Source: Candidatus Faeciplasma pullistercoris (lineage in GTDB: Bacteria > Bacillota > Clostridia > Oscillospirales > Ruminococcaceae). Taken from it: a stretch of 64,000 bases of DNA. The stretch covers positions 1 to 64,000 of the forward strand of contig DVLL01000010.1 in assembly GCA_018715525.1 (NCBI GenBank), written 5' to 3'. Both the position numbers and the translations under genes were made by a program. The first letter of the stretch is position 1; each line of letters starts with the position of its first letter. Shown piece after piece: positions 25,918 to 35,719 of the stretch. Under the pieces are notes generated by a model that had not been told where the DNA came from, searched no databases, and saw nothing but the letters and a program-made list of their open reading frames with translations.

Positions 25918-26060
25918 CGTTGCGTGACTTGTGTTGCTTCGGGAGAAAATTCCGGGCTCGTTGGTCGCCGCAGCGCCGGGTGTACCGCTGATTTTGCGGA
26001 TAGCGTGCAGGCGTTGGCTTAGGATGCTGGCGTGCTATGACTCGTGTTAATTTACCTTAT
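25918..26060 (+). ncRNA. G/C-rich structured leader before tRNA-Leu
   Basis: About 140 transcribed bases between promoter and tRNA. They contain hairpins such as CGGGA-gaaaa-TTCCG and CCGC-tgatttt-GCGG. No terminator separates it from the tRNA, so it is either a long processed leader or a small RNA. I do not recognise SRP RNA (no GGAAGCAGC loop) or RNase P. Confidence 0.35.
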
Positions 26061-26147
26061 GCAGGTATGGCGGAATTGGCAGACGCGCATGGTTCAGGTC
26101 CATGTGAGAGCAATTTCATGCAGGTTCAAGTCCTGTTACCTGCACCA
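26061..26147 (+). tRNA. tRNA-Leu (anticodon CAG)
   Basis: Acceptor GCAGGTA/TACCTGC, anticodon stem CATGG/CCATG with loop containing CAG, a long variable arm, GGTTCAAGTCC T-loop and encoded CCA. The long variable arm is that of a class II tRNA. Confidence 0.95.
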
Positions 26148-26262
26148 GTGTGGCGCTGGATCCGATTTTTGTGGGTTCAGCGTTCTTTTTTATCTTTTAT
26201 CTGCGACAGGTCAGAGCGGCTGTTGGCTTATTTTTATCACATCACAGTTTCGGTTTTGCCTC

Positions 26263-26291
26263 TTGACAATTTTGTTCTGCAACTGTATAAT
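26263..26291 (+). promoter_or_regulatory. promoter of tRNA-Pro
   Basis: Perfect TTGACA (26263-26268), 17 bp, TATAAT (26286-26291). Confidence 0.85.
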
Positions 26292-26342
26292 ACCATGTGT
26301 TCACAGGTGTATCAGATATGCCTAAGATAAATAAATAGCCAT

Positions 26343-26419
<77 letters not shown>

Positions 26420-26421
26420 GC

Positions 26422-26458
26422 GTCGGAGCAAAGTTGACTTTGCTCCGACATTTTTTTA
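26422..26458 (+). terminator. terminator of tRNA-Pro unit
   Basis: GTCGGAGCAAAG/CTTTGCTCCGAC with TTGA loop, then seven T. Confidence 0.93.
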
Positions 26459-26702
26459 CAAGCAAAGACGATGAGCATCATTTGCGTTTGGTACTTAAAG
26501 CAACACCGACCCGCCTGCTCAATTAAGGCTGCTTTTGCTCGGAGTGCATCGCGTTCAAGCGTCCGAACAGGCTCAGAGCCCGCATATTATTTTTGGCTAA
26601 AAATCTGCAATATTTGCTTTGCATTACAAAAAAACAGGCAGATATACTCTGAGAGATGAAAAAACCATTGGTATTTTGTCAAAAATAGCTATAAACAGCC
26701 TA

Positions 26703-26731
26703 TTGCAATTTGTTTATGAATATGCTACTAT
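26703..26731 (+). promoter_or_regulatory. promoter of glgA1
   Basis: TTGCAA (26703-26708), 17 bp, TACTAT (26726-26731) with TGC extension. The rest of the 400-bp gap after the tRNA terminator shows no gene. Confidence 0.6.
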
Positions 26732-26860
26732 TTTCCTGAGGCATATTATTTATCAAGAATATTTAGGATTAATCAAGCAACCAAAGGCTTGTGAGAGCAA
26801 AAACCATATTCCGGCCTGAGGGGATCGTTGTAAAAAACAATACCGAAAGGAAGGGTCATA

Positions 26861-29026
26861 GTGCCACGCAAAAAATCTGAATCTGTAATTAGCCAACCGG
26901 CTGCTGATAAGTCAGGTGCTAATACAGCCGAAGCGGTAAAGAATGCCGCTATGGATAAAAAAACAGAAACCGCTGAAAAAAAGGCTTCATCTGCCGTTAA
27001 GAAGTCCTCAGCTTCCGCCAAGGAAGCTGCTGCTTCGCCGAAGGAGTCTCATGCCAAGGCAGCAGCTGTGGATAATGCTCCTGTCGAAAAGACTTCTTAC
27101 GTAAATATTTCTGCTGCGGAGGCTGCTCCGGTTAAGGAATCTGCCGCAAAGAAGTCAGCCGAACCGATTGCAGACGCAGCTTCTGAGTCTGAAAAGCCCG
27201 CCAAGAGTGCCTCGGCGCCCAAAAAGAGATCCACCGCATCGAATAAGAAGACAACAAAGAAGTCTACTGTGACAAAGTCAGAAAAGGCGGATGATAAACC
27301 AGTCAAGGATGCAGTTGTTTCCGGTGAATCCGCTTCTGCGGAGGCAAACTCCGCAGAGACTGCTGCCGCCGTAGAGACCGCACCGGTCGAGGCGGCACCT
27401 GCAGAGGTAAAGACGCCGGCAGAAGAGACTGCCGCAGAAAATACAGTAATGCAGGAGACTGCCGAATATCCTGCTCCCGCTGCCGAAGAAACAGCTTCTG
27501 AGCCGGTATCCGAGCCTGTAAATGAGGAGGTCGCACCAATGGTCACAGAGGTCAATCCCGTATACAATCTTCCGAGAAGAAGCGTAGCCTTCATTGGCTC
27601 AGAGTGCTTCCCGTTCGTCAAGACCGGCGGCTTGGGCGATGTAATGTACGCTCTGCCGAGGGCTTTGGTTAAGCAAAACTGCGATGTCCGCGTAATTCTT
27701 CCTCGTTATGCCTGCATACCCAAGCAGTATCAGGACAAGATGATCTACCGCGGAGAATTCTACATGGATCTCGGCAAGACCAAGAGAGACTACTATGTGG
27801 GAATCATGGAGTACATATGCGACGGAGTAGTATATGACTTCATCGACAATCAGGAGTTCTTCACAGCAGGCAATCCGTATGTAAATCTCGTTGACGATAT
27901 TCCTAAGTACTGCTTCTTCAGCAAGGCAGCTCTTGCCGCTCTCAACTATATGAACTGGATACCGGATATAATCCATTGCCACGACTGGCAGGCCGCTCTT
28001 GTTCCGGTATTCCTTCGCAGCCTCTTTAAAACCTCACCGGTTGGCAGGGCGAAGACTGTCCTGACAATACACAATCTACGCTTCCAGGGAATATACAATA
28101 TACCTACCTTACAGTACTGGACGGGTCTTCCGAGCGATGTATTCAACATGGGGGCGCTAAAGCAGGGCTATAACGACGCAAATATGCTCAAGGGCGGTCT
28201 TGCATATGCGGATCGCATAACCACCGTCAGCGGTACATATGCAGGAGAAATCCAGACTCCGGAGTACGGCGAGGAGCTTGACGGTCACCTCAGATATCAC
28301 AGCTATAAGCTCCGCGGAATTGTGAACGGAATTGACTATGATATGTGGAATCCGGAGACCGATCCCGCTCTTGCGGTGAACTACGGCTTAGGCGACGTAC
28401 TCGGAAAGAAGAAGGAGAACAAACGCGCTCTTCAGCAGGAGCTCGGACTTGTCCAGGACGACGGCAAGTTCATCGTTTCCCTCATTTCCCGTCTTACAAA
28501 CCAGAAGGGTCTCGACCTCATCAACGCAATACTTCCTCAGATCCTTGACGATTACACCCAGATGATAGTCTTGGGAACAGGCGACAGGCAGTATGAGGAC
28601 ACCTTCCGCTACTACGAGAATACCCACCGCGGCATGTTCAGCGCGTGCATACAGTACGACGAGTCGAGAGCCCACCGCATCTATGCCGGCTCGGACGCTC
28701 TGCTTGTTCCGTCCCGCTTTGAGCCCTGCGGACTTACCCAGCTCAACGCCATGCACTACGGCACTCTGCCTATCGTGAGGGAGACGGGCGGTCTTAGGGA
28801 TACCGTAGAGCCCTATAACAACATTACCGGCGCCGGAAACGGCTTCACCTTTGACCGTTATGACGCAGGACTTCTCCTTGACGCCATCAACCGCGCTAAG
28901 ACGGAGTTCTTCAACAACAGATATCACTGGGACGAGGTCGTCCAAAGAGACATGGCAAAGGATGTCTCATGGGAGAACTCTGCAAGACAGTATAAGGATC
29001 TGTATCTTGAGCTGACTCAGTGGTAA
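26861..29026 (+). CDS. glgA: glycogen synthase with long low-complexity N-terminal extension
   Basis: 721-residue protein. Residues from about 239 onward are a complete GT5 glycogen/starch synthase: SVAFIGSECFPFVKTGGLGD with the ADP-glucose-binding Lys254 of KTGGLGD, then HCHDWQAALVPVFL, TIHNLRFQG, SRLTNQKGLDL, and PSRFEPCGLTQLNAMHYG. It transfers glucose from ADP-glucose to the glycogen chain. The first 235 residues are unusual: they consist mostly of Ala, Lys, Glu, Ser and Pro (e.g. KKSSASAKEAAASPKESHAK) and look disordered and repetitive, like a histone-tail or linker. The GTG start follows GAAAGGAAGGG. The gene faces the glgB-C-D-A2 operon and is transcribed alone. Confidence 0.92.
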   Translation: MPRKKSESVISQPAADKSGANTAEAVKNAAMDKKTETAEKKASSAVKKSSASAKEAAASPKESHAKAAAVDNAPVEKTSYVNISAAEAAPVKESAAKKSAEPIADAASESEKPAKSASAPKKRSTASNKKTTKKSTVTKSEKADDKPVKDAVVSGESASAEANSAETAAAVETAPVEAAPAEVKTPAEETAAENTVMQETAEYPAPAAEETASEPVSEPVNEEVAPMVTEVNPVYNLPRRSVAFIGSECFPFVKTGGLGDVMYALPRALVKQNCDVRVILPRYACIPKQYQDKMIYRGEFYMDLGKTKRDYYVGIMEYICDGVVYDFIDNQEFFTAGNPYVNLVDDIPKYCFFSKAALAALNYMNWIPDIIHCHDWQAALVPVFLRSLFKTSPVGRAKTVLTIHNLRFQGIYNIPTLQYWTGLPSDVFNMGALKQGYNDANMLKGGLAYADRITTVSGTYAGEIQTPEYGEELDGHLRYHSYKLRGIVNGIDYDMWNPETDPALAVNYGLGDVLGKKKENKRALQQELGLVQDDGKFIVSLISRLTNQKGLDLINAILPQILDDYTQMIVLGTGDRQYEDTFRYYENTHRGMFSACIQYDESRAHRIYAGSDALLVPSRFEPCGLTQLNAMHYGTLPIVRETGGLRDTVEPYNNITGAGNGFTFDRYDAGLLLDAINRAKTEFFNNRYHWDEVVQRDMAKDVSWENSARQYKDLYLELTQW

Positions 29027-29095
29027 TAAAAAACATTGAACCTTTATTGTCTCACGATCCCGACTTCTCGCCATGTGCGTGACAGAGATAAGATA

Positions 29096-29130
29096 TTGGG
29101 GAGCCTCCAAGGCGGGGCTCCCTTTTCTTA
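29096..29130 (+). terminator. terminator of glgA1
   Basis: GGGGAGCC-tccaaggc-GGGGCTCCC followed by TTTTCTTA. A second hairpin, CCCCGCATAG/CTATACGGGG at about 29200-29232, probably ends the opposing operon. Confidence 0.75.
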
Positions 29131-29268
29131 TGCGTATGCTTTGCGGGAAAGACCTGATAAAAGCTTGTTCCCGCACACAATATCAAATATAAAAGCTTAC
29201 CCCGCATAGGATCAATGATGCTCTATACGGGGTTATAATTTGCGTAAAATCGGGGAAGGAGGGGACTC

Positions 29269-30687
29269 TTATCCGACCAGTTCCTTATATAGACCAAGAT
29301 ACAGCTCGGCTGAGCGCTTCCAGCTGAAGTCCTCTCTAAGCGCATGGCTTACAAGCTTGCCCCATTGCATTCTCTTGTCGTAGTATGCCCTTGCTCTTAC
29401 CGTGGCGTCAAGCATGTCGTGAGCGTTATAGGTCTTGAATGTGAAGCCGTTGCCGCCCTGACCTCCGCAGTCGGTTATACTGTCCTTGAGGCCGCCTGTT
29501 TCTCTTACTATCGGAATGGTTCCGTACCTAAGAGCCACCATCTGGGAAAGTCCGCATGGCTCGCTCTTAGATGGCATCAGCAGCATATCGGAGCCTGCGT
29601 ATATCCTGTGCGCAAGGGCGGGGATAAAGCCTATTCTTACGGCCACCCTGTCGGGGTATCTGTACGCCATTGCCCGGAAGAAATCTTCATAATGCTTTTC
29701 GCCTGAGCCGAGGACTACAAATTTATATCCGAGGTTTATCATATCGTCAAAGACGCACTCGATAAGATCTATGCCCTTGTGTCCTACAAGCCTTGTGATG
29801 ATGCCTATTACCGGCTCCTTGCCGATAGGAAGTCCAAGCTCCTCAAGAAGCAGCTTCTTGCATTCCGCTTTTCCCGACTTATCATCAACCGAGTAATTAA
29901 ACGGTATGTCGGTGTCTGTGGCAGGGTTATATACATCCTGATCTATGCCGTTGAGGAAGCCGCAGAGCTTGTACTTTTTGCTCCAGAGAATCGGGTCGAG
30001 TCCGCAGGAGAAATACGAGTTGAGGATTTCTTCCGCGTAGGTAGGGGAGACAGTGGTGATTTTGTCCGCCGTCTCAAGGGCTCCCTTCATCAGGTTGCAG
30101 TAGCCGTCATACTCCACTATGCTGTAGTGGCTGGGAGATATGCCGAGGACATTCTGGCATAGATCCATTCCGTATTTGCCCTGATACTGTATGTTGTGTA
30201 TGGTAAAGACATTCTTGATGTTTCCCATGCCAAGCTTGTCCCTGTAATAGATGTCGTAGTATACAGGAACCATTGCGGTTTCCCAGTCGTTTGAGTTGAT
30301 TATGTCAGGAACAAAGTCTATGTGCGCGATCATTTCAAGGATTGCTCTTGAGAAGAAAACGAATCTCTCGGCGTCGTCATAGTAGCCGTAAATCCCGCCG
30401 CTGCGCTTGAAGTAGTATTCGTTGTCTATAAGGTAATAGGTGACGCCGTTTTCTACTCCTTTGAACACTCCGCAGTACTGGTTTCTCCATGCGACTGAAA
30501 CATAAAAGTTGGTGACAAATTCAAGCTTGTTGCGCAGATCCTGTCTGACATTTGAATACAGGGGAAGAACCACTCTGCAATCATGTCCCGCCTGGTTCAG
30601 TGCTCTTGGGAGCGAGCCGGCGACGTCCGCAAGTCCGCCCGAGGCGACATATGGCAGCGCCTCGCTTGCCGCATATAGTATTTTCAT
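29269..30687 (-). CDS. glgA: glycogen synthase, second copy
   Basis: 472-residue GT5 glycogen synthase of normal length, last gene of the glgB-glgC-glgD-glgA operon. Motifs: KILYAASEALPYVASGGLAD at the N-terminus, INSNDWETAMVPVYYD, FTIHNIQYQGKYG, GIITRLVGHKGIDLI, MPSKSEPCGLSQMVALRYG. In the first motif the usual Lys of KxGGL is Ala15 (ASGGLAD); the other synthase in this window keeps the Lys. ATG 30687 (MKILYAAS) is chosen over a longer frame, since GAAAGGAAAA precedes it and homology starts there. Confidence 0.92.
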   Translation of the reverse strand: MKILYAASEALPYVASGGLADVAGSLPRALNQAGHDCRVVLPLYSNVRQDLRNKLEFVTNFYVSVAWRNQYCGVFKGVENGVTYYLIDNEYYFKRSGGIYGYYDDAERFVFFSRAILEMIAHIDFVPDIINSNDWETAMVPVYYDIYYRDKLGMGNIKNVFTIHNIQYQGKYGMDLCQNVLGISPSHYSIVEYDGYCNLMKGALETADKITTVSPTYAEEILNSYFSCGLDPILWSKKYKLCGFLNGIDQDVYNPATDTDIPFNYSVDDKSGKAECKKLLLEELGLPIGKEPVIGIITRLVGHKGIDLIECVFDDMINLGYKFVVLGSGEKHYEDFFRAMAYRYPDRVAVRIGFIPALAHRIYAGSDMLLMPSKSEPCGLSQMVALRYGTIPIVRETGGLKDSITDCGGQGGNGFTFKTYNAHDMLDATVRARAYYDKRMQWGKLVSHALREDFSWKRSAELYLGLYKELVG

Positions 30688-30809
30688 TTTTAAAATTTTC
30701 CTTTCAGTAAAGCTGGTTTCGGACTGAATTTTCCTGATATGCCGCAAAAGCGGCAGCCTCGGAAGCTTTTTAGCCCGAACCTCTCCGCTTTTGCAGACGA
30801 AATGTTAAA

Positions 30810-31934
30810 TCAAAGAACACGTTTCTTGGCGATGTAGAGCGGACTGCCTTCCGCTGAGGAAATGCAGAGCTGATCGCCTATCTTTACTTCCTTATCGGTT
30901 ATGATATTTGAGACCTCGGTGTCCTCGCCGATGATGGTGTCCTGCATGAGTATGCAGTTCTTAACGTACGCACCCTTGCCTACTGTAACGCCCCTGAAGA
31001 TAATGCAGTTTTCAACTCTGCCGAGGATTATGCAGCCATCGGCTATAAGGGAGTTGGTGACAGCGCTTTCAAGACCGTACTTAGATGGAGCGTCGTCCCT
31101 TACCTTGGTGTATACGGGTCTCTTCTTCTGAACAAGCTTCTCGATGATATCCGCGTCCAGAAGCTCCATGTTCGCGCGATAGTAGCTTTCGAGGTCGGTT
31201 ATCTTGCTGTAGTAGCCGTTGTACGCAAATGTCCTGATATCCAGCTCTGAAACCATTGCCTGAAGAATATCTCTTCCGAAGTCGAGCTTGCCCTTGGGAA
31301 CAAGATCCTTGATGAGGTCGATAAGAAGCTGTTTCTTCAGAATGAGAGCATTCATGCTCATTGTAAACTTTCCTGCCTGGGCGCGGTTGATGATGGTCTG
31401 CTTTACTCTTCCGGAGGTTCCGGTTTCGAACACGATTGAGTCTGCGGTGTCAATCGCGGAAAAATCACCGTCAACGGTGAGGCAGGTGATGTCTGCACCC
31501 GACTCTATGTGCGCTTCCGTGAGGTCCGAGTAGTCCACATTGTCCACAAAGTTGCAGTCAGACAGGATAACATAGTCGCAGGGGTATTTCTGGAGATATC
31601 CAAGAGAACCTCTTAATGCCTGTAGCTTTCCGGTGTATAGACCGGAGTTTATCTGCCCGTAGGGAGGCAGGATTGTAAGACCTCCGTCATTTCTTGCCAG
31701 ATCCCACTGTCTTGCCGAGCCTATGTGGTCGATAAGGGACTGATAGTTGGACTTTGTTATGATTCCCACTCTCGACATACCGGAATTGACCATGTTTGAC
31801 AGCTGGAAGTCTATAAGTCTGAAGCGTCCGCCGAACGGAATGGAAGCCATCGTTCTTTTGGAAGAGAGTTCGGGAATAAATTCCTCATGGGAATTTGCAA
31901 ATAAAATTCCCAATACATTTGTCATATTATACAT
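30810..31934 (-). CDS. glgD: glucose-1-phosphate adenylyltransferase, GlgD regulatory subunit
   Basis: 374-residue partner of GlgC in the two-subunit ADP-glucose pyrophosphorylase of Firmicutes. It opens MYNMTNVLGILFANSHEE and keeps the nucleotidyltransferase fold (MASIPFGGRFRLIDFQLSN) but lacks the G-rich GGxGxRL catalytic loop seen in GlgC. The left-handed helix repeats near the C-terminus (GCIILGRVENCIIFRGVTVG) are clear. AAGGAGGAG precedes the ATG. It follows glgC by 15 bp. Confidence 0.93.
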   Translation of the reverse strand: MYNMTNVLGILFANSHEEFIPELSSKRTMASIPFGGRFRLIDFQLSNMVNSGMSRVGIITKSNYQSLIDHIGSARQWDLARNDGGLTILPPYGQINSGLYTGKLQALRGSLGYLQKYPCDYVILSDCNFVDNVDYSDLTEAHIESGADITCLTVDGDFSAIDTADSIVFETGTSGRVKQTIINRAQAGKFTMSMNALILKKQLLIDLIKDLVPKGKLDFGRDILQAMVSELDIRTFAYNGYYSKITDLESYYRANMELLDADIIEKLVQKKRPVYTKVRDDAPSKYGLESAVTNSLIADGCIILGRVENCIIFRGVTVGKGAYVKNCILMQDTIIGEDTEVSNIITDKEVKIGDQLCISSAEGSPLYIAKKRVL

Positions 31935-31949
31935 AACTTCTACTCCTCC

Positions 31950-33152
31950 TTATATGTCGGCAGAAATGATCTGCTTGGGTGCTACTATTGTGCCGGAGCT
32001 GATGCTGATGTTGTGTCCGACCACCGCGATGCCCCATTCGCTCTTATTTTCATATGACTCCGGTCTTGCGCCGATATGCGCTCCCGCCTGAATGACGCTT
32101 GACTCTCCGACTATCGCGTACTCGACGACGGCGCCTCTTTTTACGGTAGCTCCCGGCATAAGTATCGAATCTGTTACTATAGCTCCCTCTTCAATGGTTA
32201 CTCCGCCGGAGATAAGAGAGCAGTCCACCGAGCCGTCTATGACGCAGCCGGTGGTCACCATTGAGTTCTGGATCTTGGCGTTCTTGCCGATGAACTGAGG
32301 AGCTCTTGAGTCGTTGTTGGAGAAAATCTTCCAGGTCGGATCATAGAGGTCAATCGGGATGTTCGGAGAAAGAAGATCCATGTTGGCTTCCCAGAGGCTG
32401 TCGATGGTTCCTACGTCCTTCCAGTAGCCCTGGAAGCGGTAAGCATACATTCTTTCCTTGTTGGCAAGCATCGAGGGGATTACGTTCTTGCCGAAGTCCT
32501 TTGTGGCGGTAGCGTCAAGCTCGTTCTCGGTGAGGTATTTCTTGAGGGTGGGGTAGGAGAATATGTAGATACCCATTGAAGCGAGGGTGCTCTCCGGTTC
32601 CTTGGGCTTCTCAACAAACTTGGTGATGGCGTCTGTCTCGTCGGTGGACATGATACCAAAGCGTGAGGCCTCGGAAAGCTCGACCTCGATAACGGCTATG
32701 GTGCACACAGCGTTCTTTTCCTTATGGAACTGCAGCATCTTTGAATAGTCCATCTTGTAGATGTGGTCGCCTGAGAGGATAACAACATACTCAGGGTCGT
32801 ATCTTTCGATAAACGATAGATTCTGATAGATGGCGTTTGCGGTGCCCTCATACCACTGAGCTCCGGAGTTCGACTGATAAGGCGGGAGTATATGAACTCC
32901 TCCGTGGATTCTGTCAAGATTCCATGCCTGTCCGTTGCCTATGTAGTCGTTGAGCACGAGGGGCTGATACTGCGTCAGGACTCCTACGGTGTCGATACCG
33001 GAGTTAACGCAGTTAGACAGCGGAAAGTCGATGATTCTGTACTTGCCTCCATAGGGTACGGCGGGCTTTGCGACGTTTTTTGTCAGCGCGTAGAGTCTTG
33101 AGCCCTGTCCGCCTGCCAGCAGCATTGCAACACATTCTTTTTTGTTATACAT
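31950..33152 (-). CDS. glgC: glucose-1-phosphate adenylyltransferase, GlgC catalytic subunit
   Basis: Makes ADP-glucose from ATP and glucose 1-phosphate, the committed step of glycogen synthesis. 400 aa. Catalytic loop [16 protein letters not shown] near residue 10, [28 protein letters not shown], and the glucose 1-P site FVEKPKEP. A left-handed beta-helix ends the protein. ATG follows GAAAGGAAGAG. Middle of the glg operon. Confidence 0.96.
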   Translation of the reverse strand: MYNKKECVAMLLAGGQGSRLYALTKNVAKPAVPYGGKYRIIDFPLSNCVNSGIDTVGVLTQYQPLVLNDYIGNGQAWNLDRIHGGVHILPPYQSNSGAQWYEGTANAIYQNLSFIERYDPEYVVILSGDHIYKMDYSKMLQFHKEKNAVCTIAVIEVELSEASRFGIMSTDETDAITKFVEKPKEPESTLASMGIYIFSYPTLKKYLTENELDATATKDFGKNVIPSMLANKERMYAYRFQGYWKDVGTIDSLWEANMDLLSPNIPIDLYDPTWKIFSNNDSRAPQFIGKNAKIQNSMVTTGCVIDGSVDCSLISGGVTIEEGAIVTDSILMPGATVKRGAVVEYAIVGESSVIQAGAHIGARPESYENKSEWGIAVVGHNISISSGTIVAPKQIISADI

Positions 33153-33221
33153 TTCTCTCTTCCTTTCGATTTGAAGAATACCGATTTTTGAGACAGCGTC
33201 GCCTTGCGTTTCGCCGCGCTG

Positions 33222-35444
33222 TCAGGTGCCTGATTTTCTTTGCGCGTTTTTCTTTGATTCAGACGCGCCCGCTCTTTTTGCCTGTGAAGCGGATGCTCGG
33301 GATTTTGTTTCGCCGAGCTTTTTATCCGACTTTGTTTCAGGCTTCGCCTTTGACTTCGTGCCCGATTTTTCGCTCGGCTTCACTGCCGTATTAGCCTGCT
33401 TGGTCTTTTCTGCTCGGGAGCCCTTTTGCTCCGGCTTTTGTAAAGCTGTAGCGTTTTTGGCCTTTGGCTCTTGCTCGCTGACCCTTAGACGCTCAGAGTC
33501 TTTTGCCCGGCGTGACGGCTTGTCATGTTCAATGACAGCCTGAACCTTTGCAGGACGCGGCGCCGGATTTTTTCTCACCTTGAAATACATGACCGACATG
33601 GCGGGAATGCTTATGGAAATGGACTGCTCAAACCCGTGCATCGGTATGTCCTCCGACTTTACGGGGGAGTTAGCGTAGGGCGAGCCGTCGCTCGACGAGG
33701 TGTTGAACACCTCGGTGTAGGTTCCCTTGAACGGAACTCCGAACCTGTAGTCTGTCCTGTCCACGGGCACGAAATTGCATACAACGATTATTTCCTTGCC
33801 CTCGGCGTCTATTCTGCGGAAGATTATGATCGACTGCTGGTAGTCGTCCGAGGAAATCCAGTTGAAGCCCTTCCAGGAATAGTCCTCGCTCCAGAACGGA
33901 GCATTATCGAGATAGAACTTATTGAGGTTTTTTACGAAGCCATGGAAGTTTCGGTGGCTCTCAAACTGGTCGAGCAGGAACCAGTCAAGCCCGGTGCGGT
34001 AGTCCCACTCCTTGAACTGAGCAAACTCGCAGCCCATAAAGAGCATCTTTTTTCCGGGGTGAGCCATCATATAGCCCATGAACGCCTTGTCTCCCAAGAA
34101 CTTCATGTCGGTGTCGCCCGGCATCTTCTGAATCAGGGAGCCCTTGCCGTACACCACCTCGTCGTGGGATATCGGAAGAATAAAGTTTTCAGAGAAGGCG
34201 TAGAAGAATGAGAAGGTTATCTCATTGTGGTTGAAGCTGCGGAAGTAGGGATCCATAGACATATACTTCATCATGTCGTTCATCCAGCCCATGTTCCACT
34301 TAAAGTTGAAGCCGAGCCCGCCGTCATAGACCGGCTTTGTGACTTTAGGCCATGCTGTTGACTCCTCCGCTATCATCATAGCCGAAGGGCATCTGGCAAA
34401 TACCGCGGAGTTGAGCTTTTGCAGGAAGTCCACGGCCTCAAGATTGTGGTTTCCTCCGTCCTTATTAGGTCTCCACTCTCCGCCCTGCCTGTCATAGTCG
34501 AGGTACAGCATCGAAGCGACGGCGTCTACACGCAGCCCGTCGACATGCATTTTCTCAAGCCAATACACGGCATTGGAAATCAGGAAGGAATGGACTTCCG
34601 GCTTGCCGAAGTCGAATACCCTTGTTCCCCACGCCTTGTGCTCCATCTTGAGGGGATCTGAGTATTCATAGCAGGGTGAACCGTCAAATTCATATAGACC
34701 CGCTTCGTCCTTGGGAAAGTGCGCTGGGACCCAGTCGAGTATCACTCCTATGCCGGCTTGATGGAAGGCGTCTATCATTTCCATGAAGTCTGTTGGGCTG
34801 CCGAAGCGGGAGGTTGGAGCGTAGTAGCAAATTGCCTGATATCCCCACGAACCGTCGAATGGGTACTCGCAAAGGGGCATAAACTCGACGTGAGTGTAGT
34901 TCATCTCTTTCATGTAGGGGATAAGCTCCTGCGCCACTTTGGCATAGCTGAAATAATTTCCGTCAGGATACTGTCTCCATGAGGCGAGGTTGACCTCGTA
35001 TATATTCATCGGAGCGTTATACAGCGGCTTGCGGTCCCGCTTTGCAAGCCATGCCGAGTCGTGCCACTTATATCCGGAAATATCAAAAATCTTTGTTCCC
35101 GTATCCGGAGGAGTCTGCATGTGAGTGCCGTACGGGTCTGCCTTCATTCTCTCGACATTGTCGGCTCCAAAGACCCAGTACTTGTATATTGAATATTGAT
35201 CTAAACCGGCAGCACGACATTCCCATATGCCGCCGTATACCCTCTTGCATGGATTTTTCTCTTTATCCCATCCGTTGAAGTCGCCTACGACAGAGACTCT
35301 TTGCGCGTTAGGAGCCCAAACTCGGAAAATATAATCGCCCTCGTTGGTTTTGTGAGCGCCAAACAGCTCCCATGCGTTATAGCATTCGCCTTTCAAAAAT
35401 CTGTCGGTAAGCTCTTTTACGGCGTAATTGTTGCTCTCGGACAC
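33222..35444 (-). CDS. glgB: 1,4-alpha-glucan branching enzyme with Lys-rich C-terminal tail
   Basis: 740-residue GH13 branching enzyme: CBM48-like N-domain (YIFRVWAPNAQRVSVVGDFN), catalytic regions DWVPAHFP, GLRVDAVASML (nucleophile Asp), AEESTAWP (acid/base Glu) and PISHDEV. The enzyme proper ends near residue 628. The remaining ~110 residues are a Lys/Ala/Ser/Glu-rich, Pro-poor, presumably disordered tail (e.g. KPSEKSGTKSKAKPETKSDK). This resembles in composition the head of glgA1. First gene of the minus-strand glg operon; promoter at 35563-35591. Confidence 0.95.
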   Translation of the reverse strand: MSESNNYAVKELTDRFLKGECYNAWELFGAHKTNEGDYIFRVWAPNAQRVSVVGDFNGWDKEKNPCKRVYGGIWECRAAGLDQYSIYKYWVFGADNVERMKADPYGTHMQTPPDTGTKIFDISGYKWHDSAWLAKRDRKPLYNAPMNIYEVNLASWRQYPDGNYFSYAKVAQELIPYMKEMNYTHVEFMPLCEYPFDGSWGYQAICYYAPTSRFGSPTDFMEMIDAFHQAGIGVILDWVPAHFPKDEAGLYEFDGSPCYEYSDPLKMEHKAWGTRVFDFGKPEVHSFLISNAVYWLEKMHVDGLRVDAVASMLYLDYDRQGGEWRPNKDGGNHNLEAVDFLQKLNSAVFARCPSAMMIAEESTAWPKVTKPVYDGGLGFNFKWNMGWMNDMMKYMSMDPYFRSFNHNEITFSFFYAFSENFILPISHDEVVYGKGSLIQKMPGDTDMKFLGDKAFMGYMMAHPGKKMLFMGCEFAQFKEWDYRTGLDWFLLDQFESHRNFHGFVKNLNKFYLDNAPFWSEDYSWKGFNWISSDDYQQSIIIFRRIDAEGKEIIVVCNFVPVDRTDYRFGVPFKGTYTEVFNTSSSDGSPYANSPVKSEDIPMHGFEQSISISIPAMSVMYFKVRKNPAPRPAKVQAVIEHDKPSRRAKDSERLRVSEQEPKAKNATALQKPEQKGSRAEKTKQANTAVKPSEKSGTKSKAKPETKSDKKLGETKSRASASQAKRAGASESKKNAQRKSGT

Positions 35445-35562
35445 TTAAACACTTCCTTTTACTCTGGGATCGAAACGGGGATACCGCAGAGCCAAAAGGC
35501 GTTCTTAAAGCGTTCCGGGCTTCGATTTCAGTAAGTTGACCACATTAAAGTAGCTCAAATAT

Positions 35563-35591
35563 ATTATAGATGATTTCCTTTTTTTTTGCAA
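35563..35591 (-). promoter_or_regulatory. promoter of the glgBCDA operon
   Basis: Minus strand TTGCAA (35586-35591), 17-bp A-rich spacer, TATAAT (35563-35568). The leader is about 110 nt. Confidence 0.72.
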
Positions 35592-35719
35592 TATTTTTAA
35601 GCACAATTTTCATGATTTCACATTTTTATCACTTGTTTTTTGGCTATTTTAACAATAGCGTTTCATAGAATTAATAATCGGGGACTTAGTTTCACATAGA
35701 TTTTATCTTGAATCTACTC

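Noticed and set aside
25918-26060. SRP (4.5S) RNA before tRNA-Leu
   Set aside because: The conserved GGTCAGG...GGAAGCAGC apical loop is absent.
33525-34211. Long frame antisense to glgB (228 codons), and similar long antisense frames over pepF (1176-1886) and glgA1 (27097-27621, 28388-28945)
   Set aside because: They mirror real genes with biased third positions; no ribosome sites or motifs.
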